Assembly (NCBI GenBank): GCA_000296795.1
Contig: BAFH01000003.1
Location: 1,779,290 to 1,843,289, forward strand
DNA from: Candidatus Jettenia caeni
Lineage (GTDB): Bacteria > Planctomycetota > Brocadiia > Brocadiales > Brocadiaceae
Length of the DNA: 64,000 nucleotides
Direction of reading: 5' to 3'
The first letter of the stretch is position 1. Each line of letters starts with the position of its first letter. Of this stretch, positions 54,478 to 63,037 are shown piece after piece. Both the position numbers and the translations under genes were made by a program. Under the pieces are notes generated by a model, which did not search any database, was not told where the DNA came from, and saw only the letters and a program-made list of their open reading frames with translations.

Positions 54478-57402
54478 TCAGATTTCAGCTACTGAGCCTG
54501 CGCGTAAATCTGTTTCTTTTTTTACGGTGTTCGGTTGTTTAAAGAGCCAGAAATTGGTTACTCCGGGAATAAGCGATTTTAGTAATACCCTTAATCGTCC
54601 GGCGGCATTAAAAGCCTGCAAATCATTGATTTCAAATTTTTCAACCGTGGCCTCTGTTAAAAACCAATCTTCATAGTCACAATTATATTTAAATCCCAGA
54701 ACTTCCCTGTTTCGAACCCGGGGGAACCGGGTATAACTTTCCAATAACCACCAATAATGTTTTTTCAGATACTCCTGATTTTGGAGATCGGTATCCTGTA
54801 AAGCCGCAACCATAAAATCGATCATTACTTCCCAGACAGCGCCCCAACCGTGGTAAGCATTTTTTCCTAAAAGCTTCCATGGGGAAAGGCTCTTGGGATC
54901 CACGCCGATCTTTTTTTCCCAGGGTGTTAACAGTAATTCGTATCCATTCTTATCGGATAGCATCGGATTCGCCACCGAAAATCCTAAACTTTCTCCATTC
55001 TTATCGATGATAGCCAATCCACCCAGAGAAATTGGCAATTCTGTGGCGAGAATTAGCTCTTCTTCAATCCGCTCTCCCTTCATTGATTGTACAAAGGCTT
55101 TAAAACCAAGATCACTATGGAGGATGGGAATTGGCTTTTTACTTTTGTCGAGAGCCATGGTATACGTGCGAATTACTTTGGGGAACGGATTTCCGTTCGG
55201 AAGGAAGAACCTTTCCTCCAGATACTGGAATTGAAACCGCAAACTATCTTCCCATTTCTTATCGTCCAAAAATTCTTCAGCAGTAAACCAGACCTTACCC
55301 ATACCATGTTCCCTCAGATAATACCCTATCTTCATTTTTTTTAAATCCTGAATGGAATTATCCTGGTTCTCCGGTTCGTTATAAAAGTTTTTTAACCTCA
55401 TTCGCCATTCATCTAACGGGTAAGTAATGAGAAAAGCTTTTTTCGTTTTCGTAACCCAACTTTCTATCTTTTCTTTTATCTTTTCATTCTCGAAGTGGAG
55501 GAAAGATTCTATGTTTTCAAAATTTTCTTCTGGAAAGGAGCGTTTTGTTTTCGCAAGAAAGTCAAAAAGGATATTTTTTTTATGAATATTGTTTTTACAT
55601 AACATCAAAAGGTGGAGCAGATAAGGAACCCATACGGCATTTACATCATAAGGATAGGTTCCCCGGGAAAAGCTATTAACGGCGTCTCTCCAATTGGCAG
55701 AACTAGGATCGTTTTTCCTTTTTAAAGAAATAAGACCATTTCGGTTAATTATATTGAGAACGTTTTTTAAATTCCGAAAGATAACCACCGCATTATTCAG
55801 GAGTCTATCTGGTTTTTGAGAAACAATAGCATAGCGGTTATTGCTATCCGTATAGTTCAAAAATACCTTCATTTCCTCATCATTCATTTCGTTCAGTAAT
55901 TCAAGGGCAGAAATAGCCATAAGAAAGTCTGTATCCCTCATCCGGTAATCATAATGCTCTTCCTTTCCTCTGTGAGTGCGGGAATCTATTTCATGAGCAG
56001 CTTCACCTTGCTGATTAGCACGATTTAACAGTTGTTGTACCATCTTCTGTTGCGTAAGGATCAGAAGGAAAGGTTTGAGCAATACATGGGTGAATACGGT
56101 ATCTCTTCCAAAATACGTCAGATAATTGAATGCGCCGGCAACAACCGTATTATCCATTATTAAAAAAGAAAGGGATCGGTAGGCTATTTCAAGCATATTA
56201 AGCAAAGACATAATTTTTTCTTCAATCAGGTCTCCTCTGCTTTTTGCATCCTGCAAAAGGTGGATAAACTCTAATGTCCTTTTTTGAAAAATATCACTGA
56301 GTTTAACAGGCTTTGGACGGAATCGTTCCCTGGTCGTTTCAACGGTAAATTCGATATCTATCCTGAAAGAAACGCCTGATTTCAGGAGTATGATTTTATA
56401 TACGGGTATCAGTATTTCTACTACTTCTATATCCTTTTTATAAAAATCACAATACTTTTTATAGTGTGGAGGGAGAGATAGAATCTTATATTTTTCAGAC
56501 GCTGGAATAACCCTGATCTCTTTAGCATTTTCAGAGAAATGGCGGAGCCTCAACTGTTTTTCCTCAAACCAATCGGGCCCTTTTTTTGTTATTTGTTTCA
56601 GTAAGTCCCAACCCTTATCGCCCTTGTTCAGATAGCTTTCTACCTCATTGAGCACAAAATAACTGAAAACTTCAGGATGCTCATCTTTCCGGATTTCTAA
56701 ATCTTCGGGGGCGGTATGTTCGAGACCTTTCATAGTAACTTTAAGCCGATAGGTCTCATCAAGGATTGTTTTTTTTATTGTAAGAGATAGACAACCTTTA
56801 TGATGTTCTATTTTCTCATAAGGTATCAGAGGAAAAATAGTAGATGAATCGTCCGCTAAATAACCGAACATATCTTTCAATGCCCTGATATCGGCATTTA
56901 CTTCTATCATTCGCCGCAAATCTCTCAGACTACGCCCATCGCCCAGATAGACCAGGAATTCGATTGGATGATCTCCCTCAACATCCAAATGAAATGAATC
57001 GGTTATTCCATAAGCTATGCTCCCAAGGTTAGAGTCTTTTATTTTGAGGGGGGTAAGTTGTAAGTCTCCTTTTACTGAATCAGGAAAAAAGGGGGAGAAT
57101 TTAAATTGGGCGACAATATTTTTAAACAAGGCCAATAACAGTTCCGATTGGCTATTTCGCGCCCGTATCCTCTTTCCAAATATTCCCGTTTCAGGGTCTA
57201 ACTTTAATACCGTATGATGGGAGACCCATAATCCTTCATAAGAAGCAGCAAAAATTTCCGAGAATTTTTTTCCTGATAACTGAAACCCGATGTCTTTTAA
57301 AAAGCTTAAAATAGTCTTTGGAAAGGCGCCTTCAACATCGTCTACCATCGATTGCTGAAGAAGAGAACTAAGAAAACTATAGTGAGATTGATGATCAAGC
57401 AT
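54478..57402 (-). CDS. Large uncharacterised protein, possibly six-hairpin glycosidase-like
   Basis: No family is certain. The middle of the 974-residue protein reads FNYLTYFGRDTVFTHVLLKP, then GEAAHEIDSRTHRG, then YRMRDTDFLMAISALELLN. This is the pattern of (alpha/alpha)6-barrel glycosidases such as GH15/GH63 and debranching enzymes, where GRDT and a GE..HE segment line the active site. A later RGTYPYDVNAVWVPYLLHLL fits the same fold. There is no signal peptide, so it seems cytoplasmic. ATG 57402 overlaps the Nudix stop by eight bases and is preferred to 57417 and 57477. Near pentose-phosphate genes and a glucan phosphorylase, a role in storage-glucan breakdown is a reasonable guess. Confidence 0.6.
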   Translation of the reverse strand: MLDHQSHYSFLSSLLQQSMVDDVEGAFPKTILSFLKDIGFQLSGKKFSEIFAASYEGLWVSHHTVLKLDPETGIFGKRIRARNSQSELLLALFKNIVAQFKFSPFFPDSVKGDLQLTPLKIKDSNLGSIAYGITDSFHLDVEGDHPIEFLVYLGDGRSLRDLRRMIEVNADIRALKDMFGYLADDSSTIFPLIPYEKIEHHKGCLSLTIKKTILDETYRLKVTMKGLEHTAPEDLEIRKDEHPEVFSYFVLNEVESYLNKGDKGWDLLKQITKKGPDWFEEKQLRLRHFSENAKEIRVIPASEKYKILSLPPHYKKYCDFYKKDIEVVEILIPVYKIILLKSGVSFRIDIEFTVETTRERFRPKPVKLSDIFQKRTLEFIHLLQDAKSRGDLIEEKIMSLLNMLEIAYRSLSFLIMDNTVVAGAFNYLTYFGRDTVFTHVLLKPFLLILTQQKMVQQLLNRANQQGEAAHEIDSRTHRGKEEHYDYRMRDTDFLMAISALELLNEMNDEEMKVFLNYTDSNNRYAIVSQKPDRLLNNAVVIFRNLKNVLNIINRNGLISLKRKNDPSSANWRDAVNSFSRGTYPYDVNAVWVPYLLHLLMLCKNNIHKKNILFDFLAKTKRSFPEENFENIESFLHFENEKIKEKIESWVTKTKKAFLITYPLDEWRMRLKNFYNEPENQDNSIQDLKKMKIGYYLREHGMGKVWFTAEEFLDDKKWEDSLRFQFQYLEERFFLPNGNPFPKVIRTYTMALDKSKKPIPILHSDLGFKAFVQSMKGERIEEELILATELPISLGGLAIIDKNGESLGFSVANPMLSDKNGYELLLTPWEKKIGVDPKSLSPWKLLGKNAYHGWGAVWEVMIDFMVAALQDTDLQNQEYLKKHYWWLLESYTRFPRVRNREVLGFKYNCDYEDWFLTEATVEKFEINDLQAFNAAGRLRVLLKSLIPGVTNFWLFKQPNTVKKETDLRAGSVAEI

Positions 57403-58018
57403 GAAAATTTCTCTCATTTTTTGAGTCTTTCGTTTGACATGATTCTTCTCCTTTCCTTTCAGGACAATCCCATACATTAAAAACTTTTGTAAGCGCTAAA
57501 AGGGCTAATGAATGTCTAAAATTGCCAGCTTGAATTTCATGGCGTATTTCATCAAGGGTTAATGTTGTAACGATAATGTCCTCCTCTTCCTCCAGACACA
57601 TTTCTTCTGTTTGATGAGCATTTTTTGCATGCCAAAAATGACAAATGTTATTCAAAAACGCCGGGTTTGGTTCAACAGAGCCGAGATAATGCCATTCGGA
57701 ACTGGTATACCCTGTCTCTTCTCTCAATTCTCGTATTGCTGCTGTTCTTGAATCTTCTCCCTGGTCAACCATGCCGCCTGGTGTTTCGGTAGTAATCTTT
57801 TCTACACCAAACCTGAACTGTTTTACAACTACAATCTCATCTTTTTGTGTAGTAGCAACAATATTAACCCAATCATTTGCTTCAAAAACTAATCGCTTCA
57901 ATTCTTTTTGGCTTTTTGGATGTTTTAACCAATCAAAGCGCACTTGCAGAATTTTAAAATCCGGTCCTTTTTCTATACGCTGTTTTTGCCAAACCTCTGG
58001 TTTCTTATGTTTATCCAT
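57395..58018 (-). CDS. Nudix hydrolase, ADP-ribose-pyrophosphatase-like
   Basis: The Nudix box is complete: GGMVDQGE, then AAIRELREETGY, about residues 84-107. It coordinates Mg2+ for cleaving a nucleoside-diphosphate-linked compound. The preceding QFRFGVEKITTETPGG and the later LGSVEPNPAFLNN fit the ADP-ribose/GDP-mannose pyrophosphatase branch. At 207 residues it is normal, with a slightly long Lys-rich tail. The stop codon overlaps the following large gene by eight bases, so the two are translationally coupled. The substrate is unproven; nucleotide sugars would suit the context. Confidence 0.85.
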   Translation of the reverse strand: MDKHKKPEVWQKQRIEKGPDFKILQVRFDWLKHPKSQKELKRLVFEANDWVNIVATTQKDEIVVVKQFRFGVEKITTETPGGMVDQGEDSRTAAIRELREETGYTSSEWHYLGSVEPNPAFLNNICHFWHAKNAHQTEEMCLEEEEDIIVTTLTLDEIRHEIQAGNFRHSLALLALTKVFNVWDCPERKGEESCQTKDSKNERNFHA

Positions 58019-58314
58019 ATCTGTATCCCAGGTAATACTTCTTTATCGCCTGTTTTTATGCATAGGAAATTCAAATAAACTCCGTAGTGGCACTAAAGTC
58101 GCCGAAGACCTATTTTAAATAATTATAAGAATTTAATGCAAGGGAAACTATCAATAAAAAGTGAAATAGTACTTATGCAACATGATACTTGCACTCCGAT
58201 ACAGGATATGATAAAATCCCTCACTTATTTATCTCCTTTCTGTTATCTGGCAAATTTCAAGTATTCATCTCATAGTAATTAGGTTATCTTACAAATTCTT
58301 TCTCGAGGGAAAAA
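58019..58314. other. Intergenic region with short repeat
   Basis: Nearly 300 bases between divergent Nudix and SYLF genes. The 17-base sequence AAGTCGCCGAAGACCTA (58096-58112) recurs with one change at 43567-43583, next to the IS1182 insertion. No promoter is clear. GAGGG lies just before the next ATG. Confidence 0.4.
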
Positions 58315-58878
58315 ATGAAAAAAGCACTTGTTAAGAGCTTTATCGCATTAAGCATTACCGTTGTGTTTGCTATGCCTGCATATGCGGGATGGAACCCGCT
58401 TGATGCTGAGACAACAGAAGATCGGGATATTACGAATACACAAGTTGCAGTATCTGTTACAAATTTTAAAAATCACTATCCAGGCTTGAAGGTCTATTTT
58501 GAGAAGGCTTATGGTTACGCCATATTTCCAACCGTTACAAAAGGAGGAGCCGGCATTGGAGCCGCTCATGGCAAAGGAGAAGTCTATGAACAGGGAACTA
58601 TGATTGGTACTGCGAGCCTGGTACAAGTAACTCTTGGTGTTCAGCTTGGCGGCCAGCTCTACAGTGAAATCGTCTTTTTTAAAGATAAAGAAACACTTGA
58701 AGACTTCAAGACAGGTAATCTCAAACTAGGTGCGAGAGCCTCCGCCGTAGCCGCAGCCGATGGGATTTCTCTTGATGCCGACTATAATAATGGTGTTGCA
58801 ATCTTTACTCTAACGAAAAATGGTTTAATGTATGAGGCGGCAATAGGGGGGCAGAAGTTTAAGTTCACACCAAAGTAA
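58315..58878 (+). CDS. Secreted SYLF (YSC84-like) lipid-binding domain protein
   Basis: A signal peptide (residues 1-23, SFIALSITVVFAMPAYA) precedes a SYLF domain: YFEKAYGYAIFPTVTKGGAG, VYEQGTMIGTASLVQVTLGV, GGQLYSEIVFFKDKETLEDF and the glycine/alanine-rich end LGARASAVAAADG. SYLF domains bind phosphoinositides in eukaryotes; the bacterial secreted forms are mostly uncharacterised and often linked to the cell envelope. The C-terminal AIFTLTKNGLMYEAAIGGQK is standard, so the protein is complete at 187 residues. It appears monocistronic. Confidence 0.87.
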   Translation: MKKALVKSFIALSITVVFAMPAYAGWNPLDAETTEDRDITNTQVAVSVTNFKNHYPGLKVYFEKAYGYAIFPTVTKGGAGIGAAHGKGEVYEQGTMIGTASLVQVTLGVQLGGQLYSEIVFFKDKETLEDFKTGNLKLGARASAVAAADGISLDADYNNGVAIFTLTKNGLMYEAAIGGQKFKFTPK

Positions 58879-58964
58879 GATGTTTATTTCCTGTTTGGAA
58901 TTTCAGCGGTAAAGGAGATGGCATGGACAAACTGGTTTGCCCATGCCTAACCCATATATGAGAT

Positions 58965-59225
58965 TTAAGAGGTTGGGGTGGTATATCGTTCGAGAAATTC
59001 CAGATATTCGTATGCTTCCCCGAACGTTTGCCCACACATTTCTTTTGAGGGTATAAGATTTGAACAGACCTTAGGTTTTTCCGGTTTGCCGAAAAGGAGA
59101 CAACGATTATCCGGACCAAGCTGTACACATCGGATACCGGCAGGTTTACCATTTGGCATTCCCGGTATTGGGGATGAAATTGACAGTGCAATACAACAAG
59201 CTCCACAGCCTATTCTACATTTCAC
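58965..59225 (-). CDS. YkgJ/UPF0153-type Cys-cluster protein
   Basis: A short protein starting at GTG 59225 with VKCRIGCGACC (Val read as Met). It continues SPIPGMPNGKPAGIRC, a Cys-bearing NRCLLFGKPEKPKVC and MCGQTFGEAYEYLEFLERY. The eight Cys residues match the zinc- or iron-cluster proteins of the YkgJ group and the E. coli YeiW-like branch. The frame is open to an ATG at 59276, but that extension is made of the GCAAGGC hairpin repeat and is unlikely to be translated. The function of the family is unknown. Confidence 0.78.
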   Translation of the reverse strand: MKCRIGCGACCIALSISSPIPGMPNGKPAGIRCVQLGPDNRCLLFGKPEKPKVCSNLIPSKEMCGQTFGEAYEYLEFLERYTTPTS

Positions 59226-59250
59226 GGAATATCTCTTATTAAAGAGTAGG

Positions 59251-59268
59251 GCAAGGCTTTCGCCTTGC
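59251..59268. repeat. GCAAGGC hairpin repeat
   Basis: GCAAGGC (59251-59257) and GCCTTGC (59262-59268) pair around TTTC. The same REP-like hairpin with one more base pair lies inside the MITE-like element at 36172-36189. It is preceded by AGAGTAGG, and the 36 kb copy is followed by the complementary CCTACC. Confidence 0.55.
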
Positions 59269-59300
59269 TTCCCCACTATGCATGTAAATGAAAACTTTAT

Positions 59301-59786
59301 CTACCTTCCCCATTTACCGTTTATCTCAATTATATCCAGTCTCAACATCCCTAAATTCCTGTATATTTTATCATTCGACAGGGATTCTTGTTTTATTTTG
59401 TCAGGATTTTCTTCCAGATGATATAATAAAATGTCCATTGCGTGTTTCTTTTCTCCTAACGTTTCCACCAGATACATATTTCCCCAGATGATTACCGACC
59501 GGAATTCATGTGCGCAATCGTTCATAATATAGCCTCTATCTTCTATGATGGTTGCACATACATGGGGGTTGTCTTTAATAAATTCACATTTCAAACCTTT
59601 CTGTCTGCTATGGAAATAGAGTGCATTTTTTATTTCATCATAGCCATAGCTCAGCGTAACAATATATGGCTCATTATTTTTGCACATTGCAATCGTAGTG
59701 TATTTTCCCTTTTTTATTATTGCAAGTAATTCCTTCGGTTCCTTTATTTCTCTTTCTTTTTTCTGCAGGTGATATCGCGGTATCAT
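59301..59786 (-). CDS. Pyridoxamine-5'-phosphate-oxidase-like flavin-binding protein
   Basis: A 161-residue split-barrel protein of the PNPOx/NimA-like group. The usual opening is visible (LAIIKKGKYTTIAMC-KNNEP), followed by IVTLSYGYDEIKNALYFHS and GLKCEFIKDNPHVCATIIED, then SVIIWGNMYLVE. It likely binds FMN, F420 or haem, and the true substrate is not known. It lies after the YkgJ-like gene on the same strand, 75 bases away, but there is no firm evidence for an operon. The gene is complete. Confidence 0.8.
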   Translation of the reverse strand: MIPRYHLQKKEREIKEPKELLAIIKKGKYTTIAMCKNNEPYIVTLSYGYDEIKNALYFHSRQKGLKCEFIKDNPHVCATIIEDRGYIMNDCAHEFRSVIIWGNMYLVETLGEKKHAMDILLYHLEENPDKIKQESLSNDKIYRNLGMLRLDIIEINGKWGR

Positions 59787-59868
59787 AAAAAATATTGTAA
59801 CAATTATATAATTTTTTCATCGGTAAAGCTACGTAAACTTTAATATACTTTAAGAAGAGATAAAATAC

Positions 59869-60327
59869 CTATAGGCCAAATTTATCAACCAGATGGACTA
59901 TGACTGATGTATCCTCTTTACCAACTTGAAACTTAACATCATCCCATCTTGGATGGCGCCTTATTTTTTGAACGTCAAGCCTTGAAAACCCAATAGGTTC
60001 CTCCGGTATTCCGAGAATGCCACTTCTTTCTAATTTACCGCTATTATTAAGGTCATGATATGCAGAAAGAGAGTACACCCCTGGCTGTAGGTTTTTAATC
60101 CTATATTTCCTGAAATTCTCAGTAGATTCGATAAGTTGTGCATCTATAGTACTATATCCCTTATCTCTCTTCTCGTGGCATTCTTCACTAGTACACAGTG
60201 AAAATTGGACAGGAGCTTCATTATGATGGGTAAATCTATCCACGGTAATAATTACATCTCCGGCAAAAATTTGCCGAGAAAACAAGATGGATATGAAACT
60301 TAACCAAATTAAGATTATTTTTCTCAT
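59869..60327 (-). CDS. Secreted DUF2141-family protein
   Basis: A signal peptide (MRKIILIWLSFISILFSRQI, then FAGDV) leads into a small beta-sandwich domain. It shows QPGVYSLSAYHDLNNSGKLE and GIPEEPIGFS, the recognisable DUF2141 pattern. The family occurs in the envelope of many Gram-negative bacteria without a known function. Two Cys residues (CTSEEC) may form a disulphide. ATG 60327 has GGAGG eight bases upstream and is preferred over the start at 60345. A gap of about 470 bases separates it from the divergent cytochrome gene. Confidence 0.8.
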   Translation of the reverse strand: MRKIILIWLSFISILFSRQIFAGDVIITVDRFTHHNEAPVQFSLCTSEECHEKRDKGYSTIDAQLIESTENFRKYRIKNLQPGVYSLSAYHDLNNSGKLERSGILGIPEEPIGFSRLDVQKIRRHPRWDDVKFQVGKEDTSVIVHLVDKFGL

Positions 60328-60793
60328 CTTCATTTCCTCCGTCAAGGGTATTTTGTTAAGGTAAAAGAAAGGGGTAATTTGATAACAGAGCGAACCTTTC
60401 GGTCTGTCTTTGCAGGTTTAAAGCCCGTATGCATCAAGCTAAGAATAGTGTTCCAGTTTATTCGGGATATTTCTGTCCGATTCTATCGTTTTCAGGACTA
60501 AGGTCTTATCTTATAGCACGATCTCAAATTATTTTCAAGAAATTAAAAGTTATGAATGGAAATTAGATTTATCATTGTTTTGTCAGTGAATTATTATATC
60601 ATTACAGAAGCAAAATATGATCATCCTTATACCGCTCATACTTTGGAAAAGTGCTATTTATTATCCTATAGCGAGAGGAGTTTTATGGGTAGGGTGAAAA
60701 ATCTTCCCAAATTCATTTATCTGAAAACACCTTCTGAGAATTTTCTACAGTTAATTACCGATTAGAATTATACAGCAAGGAGATTACCTGATA
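60328..60793. other. Divergent intergenic region
   Basis: Between the DUF2141 and triheme cytochrome genes. On the minus strand CAGACCGAAAGGTTCGCTCTG (60378-60398) can fold with a GAAA loop, so the DUF2141 mRNA leader may be structured. A 69-codon plus-strand frame (60556-60765) has no protein character. AGGAG precedes the cytochrome ATG by 11 bases. Confidence 0.4.
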
Positions 60794-61534
60794 ATGAAGT
60801 ATATGATACCGGTTATTATGGTATTGTGTCATTTTATTGTTTTGACCGTCCTCACGGCCCGGGAAACCAAAGATGCTGTGAGTAAACATCTTTTAGTTGA
60901 TACAAAATGTTCCCGATGCCATACATTAAAACGGGTATTCATCATGCCAAGACCTGCAGAAGCATGGAAGAATATTGTGGAAGAAATGAGGGATAAGAAT
61001 CCTGAATGGATTACATCCGAAGAAGCTCAGCAGATTATCAGCGAAATTGTAAGTATATTGCCAGAACGAATCAGGGCTGCAACGAGTGAAAGAAAGGATT
61101 ATGAAGATGCGAGGCTTTTATTTGTAGACCGGTGCACTTCGTGTCACTCCATAAACCGGATTCTTCTGAAAGATAAGACTACCGGGGAATGGAGAGAAAC
61201 TGTTGATCGCATGCAGTCCGAGGCTTCTGAATATATAACCAAAGAGGATGCCAGCCGGATTACACAGTTTTTATCAGAAAGAGCCGATGTGCTGAAAGAA
61301 GACGCCGGAGGCAATATATTTGTTGCGAAGTGCCTTATCTGTCATCCTGGAGAACAGATACTTCTTGAGACGCATGATAGGGATGGATGGGAGAAGATTG
61401 TCAAAAAGATGCAGGTGATAACCCGGGATACACTTCCTTCGGCCAGATTTGGTTACGAGGAGGCCAAATTGGTGGTAGACCTTCTGGTAAAGACTCAGGG
61501 GCCGAAAACAAACAATAATTCCACTCAACCCTAG
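60794..61534 (+). CDS. Periplasmic triheme c-type cytochrome with repeated domains
   Basis: A hydrophobic signal segment (MIPVIMVLCHFIVLTVLTA) is followed by three similar haem domains with CSRCH, CTSCH and CLICH. Each haem motif is followed after about 20 residues by W-x-x-x-V-x-x-M (WKNIVEEM, WRETVDRM, WEKIVKKM) and an acidic alpha-helix (EEAQQIISEI, EDASRITQFL). The Met is a likely sixth ligand of the haem iron. This fits electron carriers of class I type in the periplasm or anammoxosome. The three domains arose by internal duplication. It stands alone, divergent from DUF2141. The partner enzyme is unknown. Confidence 0.82.
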   Translation: MKYMIPVIMVLCHFIVLTVLTARETKDAVSKHLLVDTKCSRCHTLKRVFIMPRPAEAWKNIVEEMRDKNPEWITSEEAQQIISEIVSILPERIRAATSERKDYEDARLLFVDRCTSCHSINRILLKDKTTGEWRETVDRMQSEASEYITKEDASRITQFLSERADVLKEDAGGNIFVAKCLICHPGEQILLETHDRDGWEKIVKKMQVITRDTLPSARFGYEEAKLVVDLLVKTQGPKTNNNSTQP

Positions 61535-61580
61535 CAAATCGGGAAAAAATCTACAAAGAGAAAGAGATAATGTATAGGAA

Positions 61581-61640
61581 CTTCAATTCTGCAGGGCAAC
61601 CCTTTCGGGTTGCTATCCCCGTGCAGATTTTCAGGCAGGG
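61581..61640. repeat. Second copy of the CTTCAATTCTGCAGGG repeat
   Basis: It begins CTTCAATTCTGCAGGGCAAC and includes the stem CAACCC/GGGTTG. It matches 36112-36171 at most positions, ending with TTCAGGCAG in both. Without the inverted ends of the first copy it looks like a fragment or an independent REP unit. Confidence 0.6.
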
Positions 61641-61685
61641 AATTGAGAGTATCTTGTACATCTTCAGATATAGGACAAATAACCG

Positions 61686-61711
61686 TAGGGGCATGTTGCA
61701 ACATGCCCCTA
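61686..61711. repeat. Perfect 26-bp palindrome
   Basis: TAGGGGCATGTTG is followed directly by its reverse complement. It would form a hairpin without loop or a cruciform. No T-run follows. Confidence 0.6.
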
Positions 61712-61796
61712 GTCAAATTTCCATTTATGAGTAGGGTGGATTAAGGCGTTGGTTTTTACGCCGAATCCACCCATACTATTTCTGAAGAAATATATC

Positions 61797-62147
61797 TCAC
61801 CTATTTTTTGCCTTCTTCTGTTCTGCTCTACAAATTGGGCATTCAAGGAAATTTTCATCACATTCATCGCAATGAACTATGAGCATTTCTTTTGGCTCTT
61901 TCTTGCATTCCGGACATTTCATCTTCCATTGTATTGGGTGATATGCCCTTCCCTTTATAGGTCTTACCCGTGTCAATTCGCATTTAGGGCACTTACTTTC
62001 CATGGTCTCTGTTTCAGATTCTCCAGGAACAGTTTCCTTGTGTTTGTGCGGTTTTTCATTGGCATAAGAAAAACTACTTCCCCATACCATCACGCTAACA
62101 GACAGAACCGCAGACGCAACTATTCCTACAAATTTTTTATTCAACAT
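61797..62147 (-). CDS. Secreted Cys-rich protein, single four-CxxC module
   Basis: A one-module paralogue of the protein at 29574-30350. After a signal peptide (MLNKKFVGIVASAVLSVSVM) the module reads ESKCPKC, RPIKGRAYHP, WKMKCPEC, VHCDEC and ECPIC. The spacing is the same as in modules two and three of the larger protein. The N-terminal MLNKK start is shared as well, which confirms common descent. The histidine-rich linker (EKPHKHKE) could add metal affinity. ATG 62147 has AGGAG eight bases upstream; the frame to 62165 is not needed. Periplasmic metal or redox function is inferred only. Confidence 0.75.
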   Translation of the reverse strand: MLNKKFVGIVASAVLSVSVMVWGSSFSYANEKPHKHKETVPGESETETMESKCPKCELTRVRPIKGRAYHPIQWKMKCPECKKEPKEMLIVHCDECDENFLECPICRAEQKKAKNR

Positions 62148-62237
62148 GCTCTCTTCTCCTTTCATAAAAAATTAAATATAAAATACCTTTCAGCAAAAAG
62201 GTATCCTCAAGTCTCATACGAATATACTCTATGGCAT

Positions 62238-62266
62238 ATCGTAATTTGTCTCATCCCTCCTGTAAA
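62238..62266 (-). promoter_or_regulatory. Possible promoter of the single-module Cys-rich gene
   Basis: On the minus strand TTTACA (62266-62261) and TACGAT (62243-62238) are 17 bases apart, each with mismatches to consensus. The leader would be about 85 bases. Confidence 0.3.
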
Positions 62267-62327
62267 GGCTTTTATTACAAAGAGTATCATATAAATACGT
62301 ACTCGGATATGTTCTTAAAGTGTATGG

Positions 62328-62975
62328 TTAGTAATGATTAACTTGGGCCTTTGCAGTCATGAGACCCCAAAGCCAGTTGATTTTGTATCTCTCAACTCTT
62401 ACATTACGGTAACCAGTGCCTCGAAGTAAACGCTCACATGCACTAAGCCCATACATTTTGAAATGTGCACGATTAAACATACGAAGAAATAAATCACAAA
62501 TACGACAGACAATATAATCATCGCACCAATCAGTAATTACGATTCTACCCTGAGGTTTAAGTACACGGGCGATCTCCAATAAACATGCTTCAGGCTTACG
62601 TAAATAGTGAAAGGCGTTACAGGAGACTACTATATCGAAACTTTTTGAGCGGAAGGGCAAATGCTGTGCATTGCCAGTAACAAGATTGCATGTTTTGATT
62701 TGCTTATTGCAAGCAACCTTGATCATTTCTTTGCTGAGATCTATCCCGATTAAATTAACTGAAGGATATTTTATGGAAATTGACCGGAGTAATGCACCTG
62801 TACCACAGCCGATATCCAATACTGTATCAGTTGGTTTAATATCCAATCGCTTTAGTGTTTCTTGAAGGGTTGCGTTGATATAAAAGGCCCAATGCTTATC
62901 ATATTGAGAAGCAAGATTGGCGTATTCATTAATGACAGCGTGCTCATTGTTTTGTGTATGGTTAATATTACCCAT
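62328..62975 (-). CDS. Class I SAM-dependent methyltransferase
   Basis: A 215-residue methyltransferase with motif I VLDIGCGTGALLRSI near residue 55, motif II LIGIDLSKEMI and motif III-like LPFRSKSFDIVVSCNAFHYL, followed by LKPQGRIVITDWCDDYIV. It belongs to the Methyltransf_11/UbiE-like group. The C-terminus is short and hydrophobic. The substrate cannot be inferred. It lies between the Cys-rich gene and the glucan phosphorylase, with only a weak ribosome-binding site before ATG 62975. Confidence 0.85.
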   Translation of the reverse strand: MGNINHTQNNEHAVINEYANLASQYDKHWAFYINATLQETLKRLDIKPTDTVLDIGCGTGALLRSISIKYPSVNLIGIDLSKEMIKVACNKQIKTCNLVTGNAQHLPFRSKSFDIVVSCNAFHYLRKPEACLLEIARVLKPQGRIVITDWCDDYIVCRICDLFLRMFNRAHFKMYGLSACERLLRGTGYRNVRVERYKINWLWGLMTAKAQVNHY

Positions 62976-63037
62976 AATTGATCCGGAATACCGTTATGTA
63001 TTATAAAAAGGAAACTTTTAACTCATGAGGATTTTTC

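Larger units (their letters stand above)
61535..61796. repeat. Cluster of palindromic repeats between convergent genes
   Basis: Three repeat units stand side by side: the 60-base block shared with the MITE-like element (61581-61640), a perfect 26-bp palindrome TAGGGGCATGTTG and its complement (61686-61711), and a stem with GGGTGGATT/AATCCACCC arms (61734-61772). The last may terminate the minus-strand gene that ends at 61797. Confidence 0.6.

Noticed and set aside
59226-59276. N-terminal extension of the YkgJ-like protein
   Set aside because: The added codons consist of a REP-type hairpin, and the family begins at the KCRIGCGACC segment.
60378-60440. Cyclic-di-GMP or similar riboswitch before the DUF2141 gene
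   Set aside because: The minus strand has GCAAAG and a GAAA tetraloop stem, but the order and spacing of conserved GEMM elements are not met.
60556-60765. 69-codon plus-strand ORF
   Set aside because: No ribosome-binding site, no domain-like pattern, and it lies in a long AT-rich gap.
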